Shown here piece after piece: positions 53,031 through 62,430 of a stretch of 64,000 nt of DNA. The DNA is from Craspedostauros australis (taxonomy: Eukaryota; Bacillariophyta; Bacillariophyceae; Mastogloiales; Achnanthaceae). Position numbers and translations under genes: made by a program. Below the pieces are notes generated by a model. The model made no database searches, was not told the origin of the DNA, and worked only from the letters and a program-made list of their open reading frames with translations. The stretch lies in contig JAMXDE010000009.1 in the NCBI GenBank assembly GCA_026770025.1, forward strand, positions 1,463,001-1,527,000, in the 5' to 3' direction. Each line of letters opens with the position of its first letter. Within the stretch, counting starts at the first letter, position 1.

Positions 53031-55218
53031 TTGAAATCCAACGTTTCCACCATCACCAACACTAGCCCACATCACCATCATCGACATGACCAACATCTAC
53101 ACTCAAGACCATCGCGAGTAATGGTCCCCTGTGTGAAGAGAGAGGAGAGCAAGCTGCTCTGGAGCATGATGCTCCTTGCCAATGGACGCCAAGATCGGCA
53201 TGGCAATCTACGCATGAACGACGATGTCAAGACGATGATGATGATCGAGTCGAGCACCACCGCGAGTCCACTAGCAGAGTGGAGACCGCAGCAGAAGCAA
53301 TTTCAACCACTACATGTATTGCTGGAAGCAAGGAGGCGCTCGGAACACGCACATTGGAAGAACTGTCCATGGTCATGGGACCATGAAGTCGAGGAAGGCA
53401 TGGAGACCTTCGAGGCTGTGTTGGAGAACGAGAGCAAGCTGCACGCAAGAAGGGATTCGGACGCAGCAGGCCACGCTCTCGAATGCATCGGATTCAGCAG
53501 ACTGTGCCATGAGGGCGAGATAGCTGATGGAACTCAATGAGATGCAATTGAGGAAGCCGTGAGAGCTTCCAACCAACCCCTGCATGCATGGAGCTGCCTC
53601 GGAACCACTTGGTCGATATGGAAGCCGAGATGGACGAGGAGCAATTCAGATCGCTGATGCTGAATGTCTGTGCGCATGGCACGCGCGACGCATCGAGCAC
53701 GAGCATGCAGGATGGGAGGATATGATGAAGAACGAACAGGATCTACACAGGAATGGGAATGGCCCATGATCGCAATCACATCAAGAGTGACGCGAGGAGC
53801 AGCAATGGAAGGCATCGAGATGATCACATGGTGCTGATTGGCATTGTGTGATACAGGCTCGAGCGCTGGCTGCGATCCCTGCTGTGAGATGATCGAGGAG
53901 GTAAGAATGCAATCTACCAGCCACGAATTGGCAACAACAACGAAAATAGCAACACAGGAAGCGTGTGCTTCGATGAGAAGGGAAAGCGCTGCAACAAGCT
54001 GGACAGGAGGCCCCACCGCGCTTCGACCCCAGGCTCAAGACGAAAGACGAGGAACAGAAGGTATCCTCGCCATCGGGGAAGACGATGATTCGAGACATCC
54101 GCAGAGCCATGAGCCTCATCTACGACCGCCACCGTATCAAACACGGTTATAAGTGCGCACGAGGCAACGGCAGTGAGAGAAAGATGGCACTGACAACGGA
54201 TTGGTCGGTTCAGGAGCAGATGTCCTAACCGCGATGCCCACGACAGTGAAATGAAGGAAGCTTGGTCGGCCAAGGTCGCGACAAACAGGATGGACGGGAT
54301 GGATGACATCGCTCTCATCACAAACGACGAGCCAATGTCCATGCCCATCAACGAAAATGTGGTCGGCACCAAAAATGTGACCAACACGAAATTCGTGGCC
54401 ATCACCGAAATCGCGAACAACGACCAAAATGTGACCATGAGAAACTACACGATGATGCGCGACGACAACGCGATCACGAACAACATGGCACTCGTGACGA
54501 TCGACAACGATGGGGTTTCCGACTTCAACAGCGGAACACCAGCCAATAACTACGAGTGGACCAGGAAGGAGATGGCCGAGTACACTCCAGGAGTGTATGG
54601 CTACTACAAGCCGACGATCGATCACGAGGAGTTGATCAACCGAGAACCCTTTTCATCCGAGAATGAGGAAGAGACGGCAATGCCAACTACGACGAAGGCG
54701 AGACAAGCGAAGAGGAGCGCAGAGGACTGCACATGGATGCAGGTCCGATCTGCCTCTTGGTTCGATACTCGTTGAGCGACATGTTGACAATGTGCGAATG
54801 ATGTGCGCTTCGAGGTCTCGACGATCTGCTACGATGCGATCGATGACTTCGAGAGTCGACTGTGCAGATGCGTGCACCCACACGCATTGCACTACATGAT
54901 GCATGAGATTGGCGTGCAGAGCGCACTTGATGTGGCTCGCAACGTGTATGCCATCGACGACATGCTGGAGAACAACAACCTGACTCCGATCCAACAGATG
55001 CTGATTGGATACATGTGTCACATGCAAGCGGTATGGACCGCACAGTGAACCTGGCGACAACCAGGATCCTAATCACGAGGAACGTGACATGGATGGATCA
55101 GTCATGTGGGCAATTCGAGTGTATTAAGAATGCCAACAGGCCAGTATGGATTGGCCTGGGAAATGACGACTCTACTTCAGGGATGATTTCCCCAGATAGA
55201 AGAGCAACTTGGGAGTGA
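53031..55218 (+). pseudogene. Copia-3 degraded gag and upstream pol region
   Basis: Several short frames (53031-53540, 53838-54152, 54251-54775, 54803-55048) are Met/Asp/Glu-rich with no zinc knuckle, protease DTG/DSG motif or integrase core that I can find. The 174-codon frame at 54251 (KEAWSAKVATNRMDGMDDI) is the longest. Position suggests gag and the protease/integrase interval of a Copia element, but the content is too decayed to confirm. Confidence 0.45.
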
Positions 55219-55239
55219 CGTGCGGATACCATCCGAAGC

Positions 55240-58182
55240 ATGGAGACCGACAACGCTGATCAGAGCAGAAGAGCCGGAGACGATACAGAGACAGAAGACG
55301 CTGCTCGCGAGCAAGATGACTTGCTACCTGCCCAAGGGGATGAACCATCGGACGATGATGACGACGATGAAGCCGGAAGGGACAATGACGAAGTGTGGCA
55401 GAGCGATGTGGCGAGGGACCAATCGACTGCCCACTCTCCCGTGAGACCTGTTGCGCGCGCACCGAGGATGTTGAGTAGCCTTGCGGCCTATTACAACAGA
55501 CCGATTCCCAAAGAGGAAAGGGAACGAGAGTCAGAATTGTACTCGGAATTGGAGGCAGACAGAGCATCAGCATCAGGAGATGATGATGGCTACGAATCTG
55601 CGCAGGAGACAATGATAGTCCCCGCGGCAACAGGAGGACCCAACTTCCACACGGATGGGTCAGTGTTCAACAGAGACGTTGCGGGCATGATGATCGATAC
55701 TACCCAAGGGAGGATGAGACTTATCGACTTCATCGCTGCAAGTCAGGATGTTGAGAGCGAACGGAATGGTGAGCGGTCCGAACAAGCCAATACGGTGTTG
55801 ATGTTGGATCCAACGACGTTCGAGGAGTGCTGGGATCATGCGGATCCCGAGAAGAGATATGAATGGCGGGAGGCCATGATGGAACGGTTCAGTGATATGG
55901 CCACAGCATGAGCATGGCAGATGATCAAGAAGAACCGGACGCCGAATGATCGGCGAGATACCACAAGCGCAGAGAGATGAGATCGGTGCGCAACGAGCAT
56001 GAAGTCTACGAGAGAGAGACTAGAATCTGGAAAGGACACAGCTATGAGAGCGAGAGCCATGAAGGGCGGATTCCAGATACAGTGAGCCAAGGCGCATCGA
56101 TATACGATCAATGAGAGACGCGAGCATGTCGGATGAAGAATCCAATGACAGAGCCGGAAGGGAGGAACCTCAGATGAATGGAGGATGAATGGCAGGAGGC
56201 CACCAACAACTCCCATGACGAAGAAGCTGCAGCATGATGAATCAATGCTATCCAGAAGAGGATGGGGGCGATCGACGACACGGTTGCAAGGCAACACGAT
56301 GACAGAGCTGGCAGCGTGCCACAACGTGCAATTCCCAACAAGGGTGACGAACGAAGCATCAGAATCGGGAGATTATGATGGCTACGCAACTGCACAGGAG
56401 ACGATGACCGCTCCAATGGCAACAGATGGACCCAACTTCGAACAAGACGGGTCAATCATCAACAAGGACGTCGCAGGCATGAGGATCGGTGCTACCCAAT
56501 GAAGGATGAGAGCGATCGACTTTGTCACTGCGAGTCAGGATGTTGAGGGCGAATGCGATGGCGAAGAGATTCGAGCCCATCATCACTGGAATGATGCCGA
56601 GTCTACGTACGCCTGAGGAATGCTAGGATCATGCGGATCCTGACGAGCGGAAGGGATGAAGTGTGAGCGACTCGGAGGCAAGCCGCTGAAGGCAAGGACC
56701 TCGAGTACTCTCCCATGAGACCAGTGGCGAGGATGCCACGGATGCTACGCGGCCTGGCACCGCACAACAACGCGCCAACACACCATTCCGACTCAGAATC
56801 AAGCAGTGGAGGTGGTGAGTCAGCTGAGGAAGCTGAGAAGACCCCAGCAACCATGAGAGAAGGGATGAGACGTCCGAGCATGCATACACAGGTATGACGT
56901 TGGACCCCACCGCATTCGAAGGATGCTGAGATCATGTGGATCCAGCGAAGGGAAGTGAAAGGGATGACAGGAGGCCATCAGCAAGGAGTTCTACAATATG
57001 ATCATGAGGAGCATGGTGAGAACAAATGCCTGTTGCTCAGGAAGATGATCTGTGGGCTCGTGCAGAGCGCCAGACAGTGGACCAAGAGGCTGGTCGACAT
57101 CCTGATCAAACTGGGATTCAGACAGAGCAAGGTGGATCCATGCCTCCTGATTCGGAATCAGGAAGGGAGACTGCTACCAATCGGAACCTACGTTGACGAC
57201 TGCCTGTGCATCGGGGATGAACAGGAGCTGAAGGATCTTGTGGGAGACTTCAAGGCAGAGTGGTTCAGTATCAAGGTGGAGGAAGATCTCAAAGACTACC
57301 TCAGTTGCAAGATGAACTTCAACCGTGATGAGACCAACTGCTGGGTGAACCAACCACACATCATCAAGAACATTGTCAACACTTTCAAGGACGACGTGAT
57401 GAAGCTGCAATGATACGGAACACCAGGAACACCAGGGCAAGGCATCCAGAGAGAGAGAGAGAGAGAGAGAGAGTGACTCGCCGAAGGTGAACAAACAGCG
57501 ACGCAGCAAATACCGAAGTGGAGTAGGTATGCTGCTATACCTGGTGAAGCACTCATGACCCAACATCGCAAACGCAGTGCAAGAATTGACCAAGGTGTTG
57601 GATGGACCAACAGCTGCAGCATACAAGGAGATGCTGAGGGTCATGGAGTTCGTGACGGATACGAGAGAGTATGGACTGAAGATGAGACCGAGTCCATTGG
57701 AGAACGATGCATGGAAGATTGTGGTGTATACCGACAGCGAGTTCGCTGGTGACAAGGACAATCGCATCAGTGTGGGAGGACACCTCGTCCTACTACAGGG
57801 AGTGCCTATCATCTGGAGATCGAAGGCACAACGCAGCGTGACGCTGAGCTCAACGGAGGCAGAGTACGTTGCACTATCAGAAGCAGGCAAGGAGATCTGC
57901 TTCCTGACGCAACTGATGAGTGATATCGGACTGAGGATGCACAAGCCAGCAGGCGTGATGGTCAACAACGTGGGAGCAATCTTCATCGCTTCCAATCTGC
58001 TGACATCTGTGAGAACAAGGCACATCGATATCCGACATTACTGCATCTGGGAACTGATTGCGAACAGAGAGGCTAGAGCCCGGTTCGTACGTTCAGAGGA
58101 CAACATCGCAGACGGCTTCACCAAGGACACAAGGGAGATATCATCCAGCCTCAGTCGGCAATGGACCGAAAGGAGAGCATGA
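55240..58182 (+). pseudogene. Copia-3 degraded pol: duplicated linker, partial RT, RNase H
   Basis: The frame 55240-55911 is the acidic linker between integrase and RT. It ends with DPTTFEECWDHADPEKRYEW, which normally leads into RT. Parts of it recur at about 56340-56640 and 56715-56935 (RPVARMPRML and DPTAFEGC). RT then resumes abruptly at CLLLRKMICGLVQSARQW (57030). The fingers and the first catalytic aspartate are missing. The YVDDCLCIG loop follows (about 57190). A GA microsatellite and frameshift at 57449-57475 precede the last part (57577-58182), which has TDSEFAGDKDNRIS, SSTEAEYVALSEAGKE and VNNVGAIF of RNase H. It is closest in sequence to Copia-4. Confidence 0.85.
57449..57473. repeat. 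(GA)n microsatellite inside Copia-3 pol
   Basis: A GA run of about 25 bp at the point where the RT frame breaks. The equivalent place in Copia-4 has no such run. Confidence 0.9.
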
Positions 58183-58251
58183 GGGATGGTGGTGCAAGAA
58201 TGTGATGGAGTGTGGAGTCTATGGTATGATGTCGATGCGACAATGGAAGGG

Positions 58252-59053
58252 TGTCAGGAATCGAGGGTACGACTATGTCGTTATATCCTAGATTGCCGCA
58301 CCTCCCATAATACCAAAAATAGACTAGTCGATCTACCAAAGTCGGACACACTCCCAAGTCGATTGTGAGCCATCCTCGTCTGTGTGTCAAGAGTATGACG
58401 GACAACGGACAGACGAATGACATGATGTGTTCGTGATGACTAACGGACAAAGATGGCGAACCTTGGATGTAAAAGGGAGACTGGAACACCGAAGTGTTCC
58501 AAGCACGATGGTTGACCGGTGGAACAAACATCTATGCGAAAGCGCTATCATGGTTATGTCACTCAGAACTCAGAACACAATCGTGTGAATGACGGAGAAC
58601 CGCGAAGGAGAACAAAGCGCGGATCGGAACATCATCGAAGGATTGGACTGATCGTGCTAGAACTTGATGTTCTGACCCAAGTGTGATCATCGGTGAACAT
58701 GTGAGAAAAGTGAGTGAACAACGCGAAAGAGTGCACTGAATGGGTGATTGATGTCGGATCGGAAGAGAGTGAAACTTGACATCAGCATGCATGTACTGCA
58801 GGAGTGTAGAAGGGAATCACCATGGATGAACATGATGAAATACACCTGGAATGCATGATGAGATGTGCATGATGAACAAGCTTTGCAATGATGAATACAA
58901 GAGCAACTACAGGGTGCTACTGCTATTATCATGGGCAATGGATTTGAAGATGCAAGAAACCAAGAGGATGTTCTCACAGTTCCAACAATGCAACAACAGG
59001 AATAGGTAATCAGATACTACTACTAGAGACTGGGTTACCCCGGATTTCCAACA
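58252..59053 (+). repeat. Copia-3 3' LTR (802 bp)
   Basis: Identical by eye to 52211-53012. The 12 bases before it (CAATGGAAGGG region) are weakly purine-rich, a poor polypurine tract. Confidence 0.93.
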
Positions 59054-60751
59054 CCCTCATCCTCATCGACAACCTTGTACAGCTCCATCATGGACATACG
59101 ACTGTGCTCATCATCAATACCATCACTCTCCGTTCTCCCACTGCAAAACACCTGGATCTCCATCATCAGTTGGGGTTGTAGAATCAGTTTGCTTAAATCT
59201 GGATGAGTGAACACATCTTTCTCGCTTTCAGCTGCCATTCTCATTGCTGCATCCTTCAACACCACACAGTTGTGTTGATCGGCGAATATCAATGCACCTA
59301 TCATGGTGCCCTTGGTGAGATGCTTGCGGACCAACTCCGCTTCAATAACAAGTTTGAGTCGCCAGAAGCCGATCTCGTTGGCCACCAGGATCAATTGTTG
59401 CCGATCGTCCTGTCCATTGAGGGTGGGAGTTGGGTGGTTTTCGTCATCATCGTCAGTGTCATCATGAGTGCTGTTGCCGAAGGATATCTCACCTGTGTAG
59501 ATGCATTGGAGGACGTGTCGGACGTGATTTGGTTGAAGGTTGGGAAGAGGGATGGTTGTTTCGATGGGTTCAGCTCCATTGTGAGCACATTGATTTTGGA
59601 TTCCAGAGTTGATCAATGTCCGAATGGATGGAAAAGTGACCATGAGGACTCCGGAGTTTGCCTTGATTGGTTGTTGGTCGTCCCCTTGTCCGCACAGGAA
59701 GGTAACGTCTGCAGTGGCCTCAGCACGAATAGCGGCGCGACGATCTTGGTCGATGCCGATCTTGGTCGATGCCGATCTTGAGATGCTGTTTCAACTGCTG
59801 TTTCAGTTGTTCGTTCTCCCGTTGACCTATCAAGAGCATGCGCTGCATTTCTTCCTTCTGCTGTTTCAACTGCCATTCCACTTGTTCATTCTCTTGCTCG
59901 TTCTCTTTCAACTGCTGCCGCAGTTCCAAGTTGCGATGACTGAGACCAGGGATGATCGATCTCATCACGTTGATTTGATCTTTTGTCCTGATCACATCAA
60001 AGGGGGTTTTGTTGTCGTCGTTTTGGATTTCGATATTGGCATTGGCTGATGCGATGAGGCACTCCACGCATTCAGAATGGCCGTTGAGGCATGCATGATG
60101 AAGGGGAGTGGAACCATTGTTGTTTTTGCAGTTGGCATCAGCCTCGCATGCGATGAGGTCCTTCACAATCTCTAGGTAGCCGTTGTGGCATGCGTATTGA
60201 AGGGGAGTGGAACCATCGTTGCCTTCGCAGTTGATGTTCGCCCCACATGATTCGATGAGGTACTTCACACACTCCAGCTGGCCTTTGTGGCATGCGTGAT
60301 GAAGGGGAGTGGAACCATCGTTGCCTTCGCAGTTGATGTTCGCCCCACATGATTCGATGAGGTACTTTACACACTCCAGCTGGCCTTTGTGGCATGCGTG
60401 ATGAAGGGGAGTGGAACCATCGTTGCCTTCGCAGATGATGTTCGCCCCACATGATTCAATGAGGTACTTCACACACTCCAGGTGGCCATTGTAGCATGCA
60501 TCATGAAGGGGAGTCCAACCACCGTTGGTTTTGCAGTTGATGTTCGCCTCACATGATTCGATGAGGTACTTCACACACTTCAGCTGGCCACACAAGCACG
60601 CCCAATGGAGGGGAGTGAAACCACTGTCGTCTTTGCGGTTGACATCAACTCCTTCATTCTGCGTCTTGTTCTGCTGCTTCCATTCCTTCAACACCGACAA
60701 GTCACCTGCCTTGGCAGCAGCAAAGAGTTGATATTTCGTAACATTCGGCAT
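59054..60751 (-). pseudogene. Ankyrin repeat - coiled coil - BTB-like gene, copy 4, frameshifted and split
   Basis: The first frame (60751-59720) has the cap MPNVTKYQLFAAAKAG, about seven ankyrin repeats and the coiled coil. Three consecutive repeats with GNDGSTPLHHAC-type cores are almost identical in DNA, with a 99-bp period (about 60200-60440). At 59741-59772 the 16-bp unit GATCTTGGTCGATGCC is duplicated relative to copies 1 and 2 and shifts the frame. The BTB-like part continues in the new frame to 59054 (IYTGEISFGNS and LIFADQHNC). Copia-3 cuts it there, and the last codons lie at 52210-52110. Confidence 0.88.
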
Positions 60752-61831
60752 TTTGAGAGGATGGTGGATGGTTGCTGGACGATTGGCGTTGGATTTTGGG
60801 CGATTGGTGTTGGTTTGGCTGTCAAGGAAATGTGTGGTCTGAGCTATCTATGGCAGAGATATCGATCGTGTGTCTGCACTAGCTTGTATTTGTATGAGCA
60901 CACCATACACTGTGTGATGATTATGAGTGGCAATTCGATGTCTGTTGTTGATGTGCCCGAGTATGTGGTTGTCTTTGTCGTCTTGGTCTTCTCTTTCTCT
61001 CTTTGTCAACCAGTATCTTTGTGTTTGCCTGTGCTTGATTGTGTTTGCCGAAAATCCTGAGTGGAATTTTGGAGACTGCCTTCCGGCGCCTTGTTGATGG
61101 CGGAAACTGATCCGAAAGATCCAAGCAGTCCATGCAGTCGCGTTAGCAAAAGGATAGGCTGTGGTCGATGCACACAGCACGGTTTCAGTGACGCAGAACT
61201 GTGTGACACTCCAAGTGTTGGGTTATCCTGCGAAAGTCGGACTTTGTGGAAGCAAAGATAGGCATGCAGAATGAGCACAAGTACAGGCTGGCAAAGCTAC
61301 TCAACAATAGAGTATGCATGGAAAGGTGCGATGGAAGAAAACGGAAGAAAGGAAACCAGAAGAATAAGCTCAGAATTTCACTGTGGTTGACCCATCGAGC
61401 TCTTGTGGTGAACGACAGTTGAATCTCTTTACATCCACCCGGAGACGAGCCGAGACGAGCATTCCTGGAATTCGTACAGAATGTGGGGCCCTTTGTTGGT
61501 GAAGACGCCTACATTTCCTGTCTACCTGTGGTTTCGGGGCATCCCGACGAAGGCCAGACCAGGCAAGGAAAACCAACCGAGACCACACATCCGCTGTGCC
61601 AGGTCAGCAATAAGATCACAGCAACAACAAACAATAACAAAAGAGAGAGAGAACAAGCAAACACCATACAAATCAATTGTAACTATCTGATTAGCCAAAC
61701 GTACGATCACACAGCATCATCGTCTGGAACTGTCCTTCGGCTCAAAACCGGTTAGAGACCGGCAGGAACGCTGTTGTAACAACACCCTTGTGCTGGAGAG
61801 AGCTAGCACCCCACGCAGAACTCCACACATG
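60752..61831. other. Upstream region of copy 4, then unassigned sequence
   Basis: About 200 bp match the conserved ankyrin/BTB upstream block. The match to the array then fades (about 60965). From there to the Copia-4 LTR no gene is seen; the short frames at 61370-61755 have no conserved content. This marks the right end of the array in the window. Confidence 0.45.
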
Positions 61832-62411
61832 TTGGAAGGCTCCGCGCACGGAGAATCGGTAGTAGTCAACACTCTTTCTCAAAGTGTTTCTGTTACTGTT
61901 ATTGCTATTGATTGTTGATGAGCGAGCGTGAGGAATGAGATGATCAAGATGCTCTCTTGATCCATCTCTTCTTTGCTCTCATTGCTTGGTGCAATCCTCT
62001 TGCACCTCCATGCACATTGCTCTCATGTTGCTCGTTGATGTTGACTTGATTGTCAACATTGTCGTCTCTCTGGTTTTGTTGAATCTGATGATTGATCGAA
62101 TCTGATGATTGATCGAATCCGATGATTGATCGAATCTGATGATTGATCGAATCTGATGGAATGTTCAAAACATATTTCATTCCTGTAGACCTGGTAGGTA
62201 AGGTCTTGATGTGACGTTACGTGTGGTGGATACTGTGGTATCCGCTGGTATCGCGGTATCCTGGCGCCGTAGTATCGCAGTGTTCTCATGGTACAGCGAT
62301 GGTATCGCTGTGACGTCATAGTTTTGTGTCGTGATTCCGCCACCAAATAGTCTAGATGATGGCAAGCAAGTGTGACTGATGCATACACATCCGAGTACAC
62401 ACATTCCGACA
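61832..62411 (-). repeat. Copia-4 3' LTR (about 580 bp, lower limit tentative)
   Basis: The 62411 end is fixed by the adjoining polypurine tract. The other end is chosen because TTCCAACA matches the ends of the other Copia LTRs here. Confidence 0.55.
62082..62158. repeat. 17-bp tandem repeat within the Copia-4 LTR
   Basis: About 4.5 copies of AATCTGATGATTGATCG, one with a T-to-C change. Confidence 0.9.
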
Positions 62412-62430
62412 CCCTTCCTGTAGGCGTCAG

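Larger units (their letters stand above)
52211..59053 (+). mobile_element. Copia-3: LTR element with identical LTRs but ruined interior
   Basis: 6843 bp. The 802-bp LTRs (TGTCAGGAATCG...GGATTTCCAACA) read as identical over their full length. The target duplication is CCCTCA (52205-52210 and 59054-59059). The 5.2-kb interior contains only broken gag/pol pieces with a repeated linker region and a partial RT plus RNase H. The element interrupts ankyrin/BTB copy 4 near its 3' end. Confidence 0.93.
40397..60965. repeat. Tandem host repeat, unit 4, interrupted twice
   Basis: Removing Copia-2 (40828-46725) and Copia-3 (52211-59053), each with one target duplication, restores a unit of about 7.8 kb. 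Its order is upstream block, S1, S2, S3, ankyrin/BTB copy 4, the same as unit 3. The match to the other units starts near 40500 (CGAAGCAAACAACATGAAAG). Confidence 0.75.

Noticed and set aside
53914-54438. Hydrophobic minus-strand frame in Copia-3
   Set aside because: Antisense of an Asn/Met/Asp-rich region of a plus-strand element. No paralogue or start context supports it.
62082-62158. CRISPR-like array
   Set aside because: The 17-bp units are contiguous with no spacers. It is a simple tandem repeat in an LTR of a eukaryotic element.
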